Assembly (NCBI GenBank): GCA_028825045.1
Contig: JAPKAY010000006.1
Span: 1-64,000 of the forward strand
Reading direction: 5' to 3'
Origin: Halioglobus sp.
Lineage (GTDB): Bacteria; Pseudomonadota; Gammaproteobacteria; Pseudomonadales; Halieaceae
DNA: 64,000 nt
Below, piece after piece: positions 34,989-44,293 of this stretch. Positions within the stretch are counted from its first letter, which is position 1; each line of letters opens with the position of its first letter. A model generated the notes under the pieces. That model was not told the origin of the DNA, searched no databases, and was given only the letters and a program-made list of their open reading frames with translations. The translations under genes were made by a program, and so were the position numbers.

Positions 34989-36887
34989 ATGTCCTCTTCA
35001 GATGCGGTAGCCAGTTTTGCGGAGCTGGATTTGCCCGCGCCATTGCAGCAGGCTTTAAAGGATGTCGGCTATGAGACGCCGTCGCCCATTCAGGCTCGAA
35101 TCATTCCCTACGTTTTAGAAGGCGCAGACGTTCTGGGCCAGGCGCAGACGGGAACCGGCAAGACCGCTGCTTTTGCCCTGCCGGTGCTCGCGCGGCTGGA
35201 TCTAAAGAAAAAGTTGCCCCAGGTATTAGTGTTGGCGCCCACCCGGGAGCTGGCGATACAGGTCGCCGAAGCGTTTCAGAAATACGCACGGCACATGCCA
35301 GGATTCCATGTTTTGCCCATTTACGGTGGATCTGATTACAGAGGCCAATTTCGACAGTTACAGCGTGGCGTTCACGTTGTGGTGGGTACGCCCGGCAGGG
35401 TGATGGACCATATGCGTCGGAAATCCCTCGATTTGTCCGGGTTGCAGACGCTGGTACTGGACGAAGCCGACGAAATGCTGCGCATGGGATTTATTGAAGA
35501 CGTGCAGTGGATTCTGGACCAAACTCCGCCAAAGCGACAGATCGCTCTATTCTCCGCCACCATGCCCGAGGCCATTCGTCGCATCGCAAAACGTCATCTG
35601 CGAGATCCGCAAGAGGTGTCCATAGAAGTCAGGGCAGTGACCACGGCATTAATACGCCAGCGTGTGTGGATGATGGCAGGCATGCATAAGTTGGATGCGC
35701 TGACGCGTATCCTCGAGACCGAAGATTTCGACGGGATGTTGATATTTGTCCGCACCCGTATTTTGACTGCTGAGCTAGCAGACAAACTGTCGGCCCGTGG
35801 CTACGCGGTTGCGGCACTGAACGGAGATATTCCGCAAAAACAAAGAGAGCAGACGGTCGACAAACTAAAAAAAGGGAATTTGGATATCGTGGTTGCCACC
35901 GATGTAGCAGCCCGGGGTCTGGATGTGCAGCGTATCAGTCATGTGATCAACTATGACATCCCCTCGGATGTGGAATCTTATATTCACCGTATCGGGCGCA
36001 CCGGCAGAGCGGGGCGCACCGGAGACGCCATTTTGTTCGCCGCCAATCGCGAACGACGATTGTTACATGCGATCGAAAAAGCCACCGGTAAGGCGATCGA
36101 GAAAATGACACTGCCCACTGCTAAAGAAGTGACGGACAAGCGCATTGGGAAATTCAAGCAGCGCATCTCGGAGACGCTCGATACGGAAGATTTGCAGCTG
36201 TTTAGGACGCTGGTTGAAGAATATCAACACGAGTATGGCGTTCCCGTTATTGAGATTGCCGCGGCCCTGGTCGCGCTAGCTCAAGGCAAGAAGCCCCTGC
36301 AGGACCAGTCTCCACCCGTTGAGAAGAAGGCAGTGCAGAAAAAAAAGGGCCGGCGTGAGGCGACTTCCGAAGGGCGTGCTCCAACGAAGCCGCGACAGGA
36401 ATCCAATACAAAGCGAGAAGCCACCGAAAGTAAGAGTCGGCGTGAAGCCACAGTCAAGCCGGAGCGCAAGGCTCGAGGCGGGAAGGACAAACCGGATGAG
36501 GGTCTGGAACGGTTTCGGATTGAAGTGGGTAGCGCGCACGACGTGAAACCTGGCAACATCGTCGGGGCCATAGCCAACGAGGCGGAGATAGAAAGCGAGT
36601 ACATTGGGCGCGTAGAAATATTTGAGAATTTCAGCACGGTGGATTTGCCAGAAGGGATGCCTAAGGAAATATTCAAGCATTTGAAATCAGTCTGGGTCAG
36701 TGGCCAGCGATTACAGATATCAAAACTGGCATCGCAGGGTAAACCATCACAATCTGGTCCACCTAAGGACAGGCCCACAAAGAACGAGAAAGTTAAAACG
36801 CGCAAGAAATCGACTGCTAAGTCCGACCCCAAACCGCGCAAGAAACCAAAGCCCAAATCCGAGGCGCATGGCCGGTCAGAAAAGTGA
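34989..36887 (+). CDS. deaD: DEAD-box ATP-dependent RNA helicase (DeaD/CsdA-like)
   Basis: RNA helicase for ribosome assembly and RNA unwinding at low temperature, 632 residues. It has a Q-motif region and then AQTGTGKTAAFALPV, PTRELAIQ, VLDEADEMLRMGF, LFSATMP, VATDVAARGLDVQRI and HRIGRTGRAGRTGDA. A DbpA/CsdA-type RNA-binding domain lies at about 507-580 (RFRIEVGSAHDVKPGNIVGA). There is a Lys/Arg-rich segment before it and a strongly basic tail after it (RKKSTAKSDPKPRKKPKPKS). The RNA-binding domain supports DeaD over RhlE or SrmB. Confidence 0.93.
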   Translation: MSSSDAVASFAELDLPAPLQQALKDVGYETPSPIQARIIPYVLEGADVLGQAQTGTGKTAAFALPVLARLDLKKKLPQVLVLAPTRELAIQVAEAFQKYARHMPGFHVLPIYGGSDYRGQFRQLQRGVHVVVGTPGRVMDHMRRKSLDLSGLQTLVLDEADEMLRMGFIEDVQWILDQTPPKRQIALFSATMPEAIRRIAKRHLRDPQEVSIEVRAVTTALIRQRVWMMAGMHKLDALTRILETEDFDGMLIFVRTRILTAELADKLSARGYAVAALNGDIPQKQREQTVDKLKKGNLDIVVATDVAARGLDVQRISHVINYDIPSDVESYIHRIGRTGRAGRTGDAILFAANRERRLLHAIEKATGKAIEKMTLPTAKEVTDKRIGKFKQRISETLDTEDLQLFRTLVEEYQHEYGVPVIEIAAALVALAQGKKPLQDQSPPVEKKAVQKKKGRREATSEGRAPTKPRQESNTKREATESKSRREATVKPERKARGGKDKPDEGLERFRIEVGSAHDVKPGNIVGAIANEAEIESEYIGRVEIFENFSTVDLPEGMPKEIFKHLKSVWVSGQRLQISKLASQGKPSQSGPPKDRPTKNEKVKTRKKSTAKSDPKPRKKPKPKSEAHGRSEK

Positions 36888-36943
36888 AAATTCAGTTATA
36901 CACTGGTAGAGTCGAACACAAGTAACACGTCGGAGGTTGTTAC

Positions 36944-37507
36944 ATGGCCAAGCGAATCATAGTGGGTATCAGCGGTGCATCGGGTATCGTGTACGGCGTA
37001 CGCGCCCTGCAGTTACTGCGCGACTGTTCTATGGAGACCCACCTGGTTATCAGTAAGTCTGCAAAACTCACACTGCACTATGAGTTGGATATGTCTGTCG
37101 CTGAGTTGGAGTCTCTGGCCAGCGAAGTACACGCCATCAAAAACGTCGGTGCATCTATCGCCAGCGGTTCGTTTCCAACAGCCGGCATGCTCATCGCGCC
37201 CTGCTCTGTGCGCACGATGTCGGAAATTGCTACTGGCGTTACCTCCACCTTGCTTACCCGGGCCGCCGACGTGGTGCTCAAGGAGCGTCGTCGTTTGGTA
37301 TTGATGGTGCGCGAAACACCGCTGCACACCGGACACCTGCGCACCATGACTCAGCTATCGGAAATGGGGGCGGTGATCGCACCGCCGGTGCCGGCGTTCT
37401 ACACTCGACCGCAGTCGCTTGATGATGTGGTGACGCAAAGTGTTGGTCGCGCGCTGGATCTATTTGGCCTCGAGCTGGAACAAGTGCATCGCTGGCAGGG
37501 AGATTAG
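36944..37507 (+). CDS. ubiX: Flavin prenyltransferase UbiX
   Basis: Prenylates FMN to make the cofactor for UbiD decarboxylase in ubiquinone synthesis, 187 residues. Motifs: IIVGISGASGIVYGVRALQLL, GSFPTAGMLIAPCSVRTMSEIATGV (FMN and prenyl phosphate contacts), and LKERRRLVLMVRETPLHTGH. GGAGG at 36931-36935 precedes ATG 36944. UbiD is not adjacent. Confidence 0.95.
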   Translation: MAKRIIVGISGASGIVYGVRALQLLRDCSMETHLVISKSAKLTLHYELDMSVAELESLASEVHAIKNVGASIASGSFPTAGMLIAPCSVRTMSEIATGVTSTLLTRAADVVLKERRRLVLMVRETPLHTGHLRTMTQLSEMGAVIAPPVPAFYTRPQSLDDVVTQSVGRALDLFGLELEQVHRWQGD

Positions 37508-37735
37508 GGGAATGGTTCTTATTAAAGTGGAGTCACAGTGCGTAGGTGTCAAATCGAGTAGAGCTTGACGGGGCCATCTGGTGCTATGGAGGGCCGTTGT
37601 TGCATCAGGGTTCCTCTCCCGATCCCACTAAAAGCGCCAACGATACGCCCCGCGGTAGACAACAGCGGAGTGTTTATCCCCTCACCGGAGGTAACTCCAG
37701 CATGCAACCAATGTCAGTGACAGGAGAAGAAAAAA

Positions 37736-38500
37736 ATGTCAACACAGCTTTTTGATTTGACCGGGAAAGTCGCTCTGATAAGCGGCGCCAGCCGCGGTAT
37801 CGGAGAAGAAATTGCGAAGCTCCTGGGAGAACAAGGCGCGCATGTCATAGTGTCTAGCCGCAAGATTGACGACTGTAGTGCTGTCGCCGAGGCAATTTGT
37901 AACGCAGGCGGTAGCGCAGAAGCGTTTGCCTGTCATGTGGGTAACATGGATCAGATTGCCGAACTGTTTAGCCACATTCAAAAAGTGCATGGCAGACTGG
38001 ATATCGCCGTGAACAACGCCGCTACCAATCCCTACTTTGGTCATGTACTGGATACCGATCTGGGCGCATTCAACAAAACTGTGGAAGTGAATATCCGCGG
38101 TTATTTTTTCATGTCTATTGAGGCGGGCAAGATAATGCGGGACAACGGTGGAGGCGCGATCGTCAACACTGCTTCGATTAGCGCGTTGCAGCCTGGACCC
38201 ATGCAGGGAATTTATTCCATCACCAAGGCCGCCGTGGCAAATATGACCAAAGTATTTGCAAAGGAGTGCGCACCCCTGGGCATACGTTGCAATGCACTGT
38301 TACCGGGCTTGACCAAAACTAAATTTGCGGGAGCCCTGTTTGATAACGACGACATTTATAAGGCCGCGGTGCAGGCAATTCCCATGGGACGTCATGCTGA
38401 GCCCAGTGAAATGGCCGGTACGGTGCTGTACCTGGTGTCTGATGCCAGCAGTTACACCAATGGTGAGTGCATCGTGGTCGATGGGGGCATGACACTTTGA
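37736..38500 (+). CDS. SDR family oxidoreductase
   Basis: Classical short-chain dehydrogenase of 254 residues. NAD(P) motif VALISGASRGIGEEIAKLLG, NNAATNPYFGHVL, and the catalytic Ser/Tyr/Lys set in NTASISALQPGPMQGIYSITKAAV are visible, and it ends DGGMTL. AGGAGAAG sits just before ATG 37736. It runs with a HIT protein and a hydroxyacid dehydrogenase. The substrate is not identifiable. Confidence 0.88.
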   Translation: MSTQLFDLTGKVALISGASRGIGEEIAKLLGEQGAHVIVSSRKIDDCSAVAEAICNAGGSAEAFACHVGNMDQIAELFSHIQKVHGRLDIAVNNAATNPYFGHVLDTDLGAFNKTVEVNIRGYFFMSIEAGKIMRDNGGGAIVNTASISALQPGPMQGIYSITKAAVANMTKVFAKECAPLGIRCNALLPGLTKTKFAGALFDNDDIYKAAVQAIPMGRHAEPSEMAGTVLYLVSDASSYTNGECIVVDGGMTL

Positions 38501-38512
38501 CGGAGTGTGATT

Positions 38513-38938
38513 ATGGAACAGATCAAAATTCCTGATTTATTATTGGCTGATTGTCACCACCTGGGGCAGTTGCCAACATCTCAGATATTGCTCAATCGCA
38601 ATGCCCATGTTCCCTGGTTCATTCTCGTTCCGGACACGATGTTGCAAGATGTTCTGGATTTGTCCGAGGAGCATCGGGAGGGAGTTATGTCTGACTGTGC
38701 GGCGGTATCTTCGTATATCAAACGGGAGCTGGGTTTCGAAAAAGTGAACTTTGCCGGGCTGGGCAACGTAGTCCCCGAGATGCATCTGCATATCATCGGG
38801 CGACATGCGCAAGACCCCTGTTGGCCGCAACCCGTTTGGGGGAATTTGTCCGATAGTGAACCCTACCAACACGAGCAATTGGCTGAGATGCAGGCCGGCA
38901 TGGTAAAAATGATTGGCCTAACTCCAGTCACGCTTTAG
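38513..38938 (+). CDS. HIT family protein
   Basis: Histidine-triad nucleotide-binding-like protein of 141 residues. The catalytic segment is GNVVPEMHLHIIGRHAQDPC, a HxHxxxRH form rather than the canonical HxHxH. It also has LADCHHLGQLPTSQILLNRNAHVPWFILVP at the N-terminus. Members hydrolyse nucleotide phosphoramidates or dinucleotides. ATG 38513, after GGAG at 38502-38505, is taken rather than GTG 38507. It lies between an SDR gene and a hydroxyacid dehydrogenase gene. Confidence 0.85.
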   Translation: MEQIKIPDLLLADCHHLGQLPTSQILLNRNAHVPWFILVPDTMLQDVLDLSEEHREGVMSDCAAVSSYIKRELGFEKVNFAGLGNVVPEMHLHIIGRHAQDPCWPQPVWGNLSDSEPYQHEQLAEMQAGMVKMIGLTPVTL

Positions 38939-38965
38939 TTACGACGCTGTTTGGGATACCGGGAA

Positions 38966-39949
38966 ATGCGGAAAAAAGTATTGGTCACGCAGCCGCTGCC
39001 CGGCGATTATCTCGCTGCACTGGCAGACTTGTGCAACGTGGAAGTCCTCGATGGCACGCGGGCATTATGCGAATACCTTTCGCAGGCCGAGCTGGGCACC
39101 TGCCAGGGATTAATTTGTCTGCTCACCGATGCCATTGACCGCTCTTTGTTGGAGGCCATGCCGAATCTGGAATTTGTATCCAGTGTTTCGGTGGGCGTTG
39201 ATCACATTGATGTACCGGCATTGACCGAGCGGGGTATACCCTTGGGTAATACACCGGGTGTTCTGGTTGATACCACCGCCGATACCGCCTTTGCCCTATT
39301 ATTGGCGGCGGCTCGTCGTGTGGCGGAAGGCGATCGTTTTATCCGCGCCGGGAATTGGCGTCCGGAGAAGCGCTGGTCTCCTGATTTTTTTGTCGGCAGG
39401 GATGTCAGTGGTGCAACACTTGGAATTATTGGCCTGGGCGCCATCGGTCAGGCGATGGCGCGCCGGGCAGCGGGATTCGACATGCAGGTTTTGGGTTGGA
39501 CACCCTCCGGACGCGACGTACCTGGAGTGGAGGCTGTTTCATTGGAGGAATTATTATTGCGCAGCGATTTTGTGAGCGTACATCTTGCGCTCACAGCGAC
39601 GACCCGGAATTTGATCGATGCCGGACGGATCGCAACCATGAAGTCCGGCGCTGTGCTGGTTAACTCGGCCCGGGGTGGGATTGTGAACGAACTCGCTCTC
39701 GCCGAGGCGCTGGACACCGGACGACTTTTTGCAGCGGGTATCGATGTATTCGAGCGTGAGCCCTTGCCCTTGGACAGCCCCTTACTGCGGCACCCGAGGG
39801 TGGTGCTTACGCCCCATCTTGGAAGTGCGACAAGACTGACCAGAGAGAAAATGGTCGAAGTTGCTGTAGCAAATTCAATCGCGGCCATACAGTCACAGCC
39901 TATGCCTCACTGTGTTAATCCACAGGTTTACGAACAGTCGCAAAACTGA
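38966..39949 (+). CDS. D-2-hydroxyacid dehydrogenase (GhrB-like)
   Basis: NAD(P)-dependent dehydrogenase of glyoxylate, hydroxypyruvate or related 2-oxoacids, 327 residues. Motifs: GVDHIDVPALTERGIPLGNT, TLGIIGLGAIGQAMARRAAG, VLVNSARGGIVNELALAEAL (Arg), GIDVFEREPLPLDSPLL (Glu) and VVLTPHLGSATRLTREKM (His). ATG 38966 is preferred over TTG 38951. It is the last of the ubiX-SDR-HIT run and converges with the DUF4136 gene. Confidence 0.9.
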   Translation: MRKKVLVTQPLPGDYLAALADLCNVEVLDGTRALCEYLSQAELGTCQGLICLLTDAIDRSLLEAMPNLEFVSSVSVGVDHIDVPALTERGIPLGNTPGVLVDTTADTAFALLLAAARRVAEGDRFIRAGNWRPEKRWSPDFFVGRDVSGATLGIIGLGAIGQAMARRAAGFDMQVLGWTPSGRDVPGVEAVSLEELLLRSDFVSVHLALTATTRNLIDAGRIATMKSGAVLVNSARGGIVNELALAEALDTGRLFAAGIDVFEREPLPLDSPLLRHPRVVLTPHLGSATRLTREKMVEVAVANSIAAIQSQPMPHCVNPQVYEQSQN

Positions 39950-39950
39950 A

Positions 39951-40535
39951 TTATTGTGCGGCGATAGTGGGTAACGGCTGCAAAGCCTTAATGATCACAT
40001 TTTTCAGATTTTTTTCCAGGCCGGAAATGTCGATGTTATTGGCATCTTCGACGATTTTGGTGATGGTGACACGCCATACAGACCTATTGCTCGATCTATC
40101 ATTGAATTGTACAACGATATTGTTTGTTTCCTTGACGCCGCCCAGGGCGATCGCATTGTCCACGCTTGCCTGATCAATTCGTCGGTTGGGTACGACCCCA
40201 GGGTAGGGAGAAATATTGCTCGCCAGTTCACTCTGCTCACCCTGCAGCATGCCCATTGCAAAGAGGTAGTCCACGGTGAATTGGGCCCGCGTATCATCGA
40301 GCACATAACCCTTGCTTTGCAGGTCCGCATTAACTTCTCGCCGTATGATGGGGTCTAGTGCATAAAGAGGGTCGGAAGACCCGGTAGCATTTGGCAGGGG
40401 CTCGGTGCGCCACTTGTAATACTGATAGTTTCCGGCGGCGAATTCGTCGATCGGTGCAGGCTGAATCTCGACACCACTGCACGCTGACAGTGTCAGTAAA
40501 AGCAGCGTGGATGCCAGAAGGGGGTTAATACGCAT
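39951..40535 (-). CDS. DUF4136 lipoprotein
   Basis: Lipoprotein of 194 residues: signal MRINPLLASTLLLLTLSACS with lipobox LSAC. The periplasmic DUF4136 fold follows: YQYYKWRTEPLP, LDPIIRREVNADLQSKGY, ARAQFTVDYLFAMG-like sequence (RAQFTVDYLFAMG), and NRSVWRVTITKIVEDANN. Membrane attachment would be by Lgt. An in-frame start 48 bases upstream (40583) is less likely. Function unknown. Confidence 0.88.
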   Translation of the reverse strand: MRINPLLASTLLLLTLSACSGVEIQPAPIDEFAAGNYQYYKWRTEPLPNATGSSDPLYALDPIIRREVNADLQSKGYVLDDTRAQFTVDYLFAMGMLQGEQSELASNISPYPGVVPNRRIDQASVDNAIALGGVKETNNIVVQFNDRSSNRSVWRVTITKIVEDANNIDISGLEKNLKNVIIKALQPLPTIAAQ

Positions 40536-40741
40536 GGTTTTCCTTTTGAGATAGAGTAGCTGTTGGATGCAACCGGGTTCCAAGTCTGGCCGGGTGGCAG
40601 CGTCTTATGGTAGCAGGGCGCACCGGGGTCGGCCACACCGCCGGTGCCGTATACGCGGTGGCGCACTTTGCGGTGTATTCAGGGCTGTTTGTGTTTGTTG
40701 GGCCGACCGATACGTATATGTAACTTTGTCGGGTGTTTTGC

Positions 40742-40783
40742 ATAACGGCATTTGTTATCCTTTAAAACATAACCATAAGTTAT
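40742..40783. promoter_or_regulatory. Two ATAAC/GTTAT inverted repeats before the LysR gene
   Basis: ATAAC-N7-GTTAT at 40742-40758 and ATAAC-N5-GTTAT at 40769-40783, both within 55 bases of the LysR start codon at 40797. The 17-base repeat fits the T-N11-A pattern of LysR-type binding sites. The pair probably forms the autoregulatory operator. Confidence 0.5.
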
Positions 40784-40796
40784 TTCTGGTCCTGCC

Positions 40797-41816
40797 ATGA
40801 TGATCTCCCGAAAATTGATACGCACAGACTTGAACTTGCTGGTTGCACTGCAGATTCTACTTGAAGAGCGCAATGTCACCCGTGCGGCTGAGCGCTTGTC
40901 AGTATCGCAGCCTGCTCTGAGCAAGACGCTGCAAAAATTGCGCGATTCGTTTGAAGACGAGCTATTCACTCGCACCGCCCACGGTCTGGTGCCTACTCCG
41001 CGAGCTGAGGAGCTGGGGGCTAATTTGCCCGGCTTGTTGGAGACGATAGATCATGTGTTGGGTAATGTGGAGTTTAGCCCTGAGACCTATGCGGGCAGCT
41101 TCAAATTGTTAATGCCACCTATTATGTGCGAGTCGCTATTGCCCAGTTTGATGGCAGAACTGGAAACATCCGCGCCCAACGTGCAAATCATTATGGCCGA
41201 GGTACCGCCCAATTATCAGGAGCAGCTGAAGAAGGGCGAGGCGGATTTCGCCGCATTTGTTGCAGTGGAAACTGAGCGCGATATCCACGCCGAGCCCATA
41301 GCGGCCATTGCGCCGCGCTGTTACATGCGTGTCGATCACCCCCTGGCGAATAAAGAAATGGACCTGCAGGATTTTTTAGCCTACCGGCACTTGCGGCTTT
41401 ACCTACCCGGTCTGACCCGGGAAAACACCAGCCTGGTCGATGATGTGTTGGGCCAATATGGTGTGCATCGCACTATCGCGCTTGAAACCACACAATTTTC
41501 CTCCGCCGTGGGGGTGCTAACGCGCACTGACTCCCTGCTGGTAGCGAATGCCGGTTTTCAGGAAGGCGGTCTCTATCGGGATCGTATCGTTGGCCATGAG
41601 ATGCCCGCTGAATTGCAACGCATGATCCGCAATACACACAGCCGCAATCGGGGCAAAATGTCACTGATGCGCCACATCCGGACTTCTCGCAGTGCGCCTC
41701 ACCAGTGGATGCGCGGACTGCTGATGAGGCACCTGTCCAGTTCCCCGGAGTTAGTTGAGCCTGATTCACCGCCGCAACAGTTAGCTGCGGACGGATCGGC
41801 GGTAGGTCCGGGGTGA
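40797..41816 (+). CDS. LysR family transcriptional regulator
   Basis: DNA-binding regulator of 339 residues. The N-terminal winged HTH reads LNLLVALQILLEERNVTRAA, ERLSVSQPALSKTLQKLRDS and FEDELFTRTAHGLVPTPRAEEL. The effector domain runs from about residue 95. The C-terminus is extended and its last 36 bases overlap the AraC-type gene on the other strand. Target genes may include itself. A NodD/LeuO-like branch is suggested by the RTDLNLLVALQ start. Confidence 0.88.
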   Translation: MMISRKLIRTDLNLLVALQILLEERNVTRAAERLSVSQPALSKTLQKLRDSFEDELFTRTAHGLVPTPRAEELGANLPGLLETIDHVLGNVEFSPETYAGSFKLLMPPIMCESLLPSLMAELETSAPNVQIIMAEVPPNYQEQLKKGEADFAAFVAVETERDIHAEPIAAIAPRCYMRVDHPLANKEMDLQDFLAYRHLRLYLPGLTRENTSLVDDVLGQYGVHRTIALETTQFSSAVGVLTRTDSLLVANAGFQEGGLYRDRIVGHEMPAELQRMIRNTHSRNRGKMSLMRHIRTSRSAPHQWMRGLLMRHLSSSPELVEPDSPPQQLAADGSAVGPG

Positions 41817-42665
41817 CATACCGACTGTCTTGCTGAACTGCCGCGAAAAGTAAAGCTGGTCATCGTAGCCTAAGGCTGCGGCGACGCCCTTGATGCTAAG
41901 CTGACTGGTATCCAACAGGTGGCATGCGTGTTCCATCTTCATATTGAGAAAATGCTTCATCGGTGAATAGCCGGTCAGTGCTTTGTATTTGTTGGAAAAG
42001 TGAAATTTGGACAGCTTCGCAGCCGCAGCCAGAGTATCCAGGTTCAGTGGCTGACCAATGTGCTCCAGCATCAGGCTCTGCACCTCCTCAAGATGAAAAC
42101 TTTCGGAATTATTTGCCCGCGCCTGTCGAATCTCCAGTGCAATATGCGTCAGCAGGTGACGTAGCTGATTCGCCGCGTTGATAAAGGCACGTGTGTTGTA
42201 GCCCGTGCGATGAACAGCCATCAGCCCGCGAAAATGCGCCACCAGCTGCGGTGAAATGCCTGTCTGGGTTACCGGTGGGACACCTTCGCGGTCACCCAGA
42301 TACTGGTTGAACACGGCGGTGCTACTACCCTGAAAATGCACCCAGTAGATTGTCCAGGGATCAGCGCCGTCTGCTTCATACGCGTGCGCCACGCCCTGAG
42401 GTAGGAGCAATACCTGCCCCGGACCAATCAACCCGTGCCAATTTCCGGCGGTGGCGTGTCCCTGGCCTTCCACGCAATAAATCAACAGGTTGTCGTCGTG
42501 TCGAAGGCGCTGCATGCGGTGTAGATCGGCGCTGGGGTAGAAGCCCATTGCGGTGGGATAGCACTCTCGGGTGAGGGGGTGTCGCGCCAGCTTATTGCGC
42601 ATAAACGTGGGTGTGAGGAAGCGGATGCCATTTTCGGGCAGGGGCCATTGTGAGGGTGCGCTCAT
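41781..42665 (-). CDS. AraC family transcriptional regulator (MmsR-like)
   Basis: Regulator of 294 residues with a cupin-like sensor domain (GQGHATAGNWHGLIGPGQVLLLPQGVAHAYE split over GNWHGLIGPGQVLLLPQG) and two C-terminal HTH motifs (LNLDTLAAAAKLSKFHFSNK; IKGVAAALGYDDQLYFSRQF). It is divergent from an acyl-CoA catabolic operon that ends with mmsB. In Pseudomonas the AraC protein MmsR activates mmsAB, so local control of this operon is likely. Confidence 0.85.
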   Translation of the reverse strand: MSAPSQWPLPENGIRFLTPTFMRNKLARHPLTRECYPTAMGFYPSADLHRMQRLRHDDNLLIYCVEGQGHATAGNWHGLIGPGQVLLLPQGVAHAYEADGADPWTIYWVHFQGSSTAVFNQYLGDREGVPPVTQTGISPQLVAHFRGLMAVHRTGYNTRAFINAANQLRHLLTHIALEIRQARANNSESFHLEEVQSLMLEHIGQPLNLDTLAAAAKLSKFHFSNKYKALTGYSPMKHFLNMKMEHACHLLDTSQLSIKGVAAALGYDDQLYFSRQFSKTVGMSPRTYRRSVRS

Positions 42666-42743
42666 TCCATTCTCGCTCGCTCGATCGACAGTTACGAAAG
42701 CTCAAACAGCAATATAGTCCATAATAAGAGCAATTTCCTCCCT

Positions 42744-42771
42744 TTGACAGCCGCCGTGGCAGAGGTACTCT
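42744..42771 (+). promoter_or_regulatory. Possible promoter of the acyl-CoA catabolic operon
   Basis: Perfect -35 TTGACA at 42744-42749, spacer 16, then TACTCT at 42766-42771 (weak -10). It lies in the gap between the AraC-type gene and the aldehyde dehydrogenase gene. A weak -10 behind a good -35 fits an activator-dependent promoter. Confidence 0.4.
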
Positions 42772-42855
42772 GTGTTCAGAAATTGATCAGTCTGGCGGTA
42801 AGAGCAGCGCCGGATGCTGCATCACCATCTACCGCAAACGTCGGAGTACAAAATA

Positions 42856-44265
42856 ATGGAAGACAATCAGGCATTGATTGCAGCCGAGCAGGAAGTGGCG
42901 GCCATGATGACGCGCGCCCGCGCTGCTCAGCAACAGATCGATAACTATACCCAGGAGCAGGTGGACGAGTTGATTACCGCTATGGTGTGGGCGGTGGCGC
43001 GGGAGGATCGTTCGGAAGAGATCGCACGTTTTACAGTGGAAGAAACACAGCTGGGGAACTACGAGGGTAAGTACCTCAAAATTCATCGAAAAACTCGGGC
43101 CACTTTGATGGACATCATCGGCGACAAGTCGGTCGGCGTGATCGAAGAAGACCGCGAACGCAATATTGTGAAGATTGCCAAGCCCGTGGGTGTGATCGGG
43201 GCACTGTCTCCATCCACCAATCCCGAGGCCACACCGGTCATCAAAGCTATTTCAGCCGTCAAGGGACGCAACGCCATTATCATTGCACCGCACCCTCGCG
43301 CCAAACTAACCAACAAGAAGATTTGTGATTACATGCGTGAGGCTATCGTAGCTGTGGGCGGCCCCGCGGACCTGGTGCAGAGTACTGATGTGCCCTCGTT
43401 AGACACGACCAATGAATTAATGCGCCAGTGTGATCGAATACTGGCGACCGGTGGTGCGGCGATGGTAAGCGCAGCGTATTCCTCCGGCACACCTGCGCTG
43501 GGTGTTGGTGTGGGTAATGCCGTTATTACTGTGGATGACACCGCCGACCTGGATGAAGCGGCGGACAAAATCCGCATATCGAAAACGCTGGACCTTGCTG
43601 CATCCTGTTCCTCTGACAATTCCGTACTGGTGTTCGCATCGATATACGATGAGTTTCTGGAGAAGCTAAAGCATGAAGGTGGTCACGTCATAGAGGGCGA
43701 TGACAAGGAGAAGCTACAGCAAGTGCTATGGCACGATGGGCACCTTAACGCGGGCATTGTCGCCCAGCCAGCCGCGAACATAACCGGGCAGGCAGGCATT
43801 GATTTGCCCGAAGGCAAGCAGTTTCTGATTGTTCCAGAAACGGGTACAGGCCCGCAATACCCGTTCTCAGGTGAAAAACTCACCGTCACTATGGCGCTAT
43901 ACAAGGTGCAGGATATTGATGAGGCTATCGAGTTGACCAACCGCATCCAGGCCTATCAAGGGCAGGGTCATAGCTGCGGTATTTATTCCTACAACGACGA
44001 CAACATCATGAGGCTGGCGCTGGCCACGCGCACATCGCGAGTTATGGTAAACCAGCCGCAGGCCGCATCGAACAGCGGCAACCTTTGGAACGGCATGCGC
44101 CAGACTTTTTCGCTGGGGTGTGGTTCCTGGGGTGGTAATAGCATCAATCACAACATCACCTGGCGTGACCTGGTCAACGAGACCTGGGTCTCCAAGCCTC
44201 TGGAAAAACCCAAGGTGATTCCCTCGGATGAGGAGCTCTTTGGCTCGGTGATGGGAAAGTTCTAA
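42856..44265 (+). CDS. CoA-acylating aldehyde dehydrogenase (EutE/AdhE/SauS type)
   Basis: Converts an aldehyde and CoA to acyl-CoA with NAD, 469 residues. Motifs: GVIGALSPSTNPEATPVIKA, IIAPHPRAKLTN, TGGAAMVSAAYSSGTPALGV (typical AdhE/EutE stretch) and the catalytic Cys in LDLAASCSSDNSVLV (about 251). This is not the MmsA family. ATG 42856, with GGAG at 42843, gives the right length. It is first in an operon with acyl-CoA dehydrogenase, two crotonase-fold enzymes and mmsB. Its relative SauS uses sulfoacetaldehyde, so an anionic aldehyde such as (methyl)malonate semialdehyde is a plausible substrate here. Confidence 0.87.
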   Translation: MEDNQALIAAEQEVAAMMTRARAAQQQIDNYTQEQVDELITAMVWAVAREDRSEEIARFTVEETQLGNYEGKYLKIHRKTRATLMDIIGDKSVGVIEEDRERNIVKIAKPVGVIGALSPSTNPEATPVIKAISAVKGRNAIIIAPHPRAKLTNKKICDYMREAIVAVGGPADLVQSTDVPSLDTTNELMRQCDRILATGGAAMVSAAYSSGTPALGVGVGNAVITVDDTADLDEAADKIRISKTLDLAASCSSDNSVLVFASIYDEFLEKLKHEGGHVIEGDDKEKLQQVLWHDGHLNAGIVAQPAANITGQAGIDLPEGKQFLIVPETGTGPQYPFSGEKLTVTMALYKVQDIDEAIELTNRIQAYQGQGHSCGIYSYNDDNIMRLALATRTSRVMVNQPQAASNSGNLWNGMRQTFSLGCGSWGGNSINHNITWRDLVNETWVSKPLEKPKVIPSDEELFGSVMGKF

Positions 44266-44293
44266 AGTAGTCACACGGACCAAGGATTCAATC

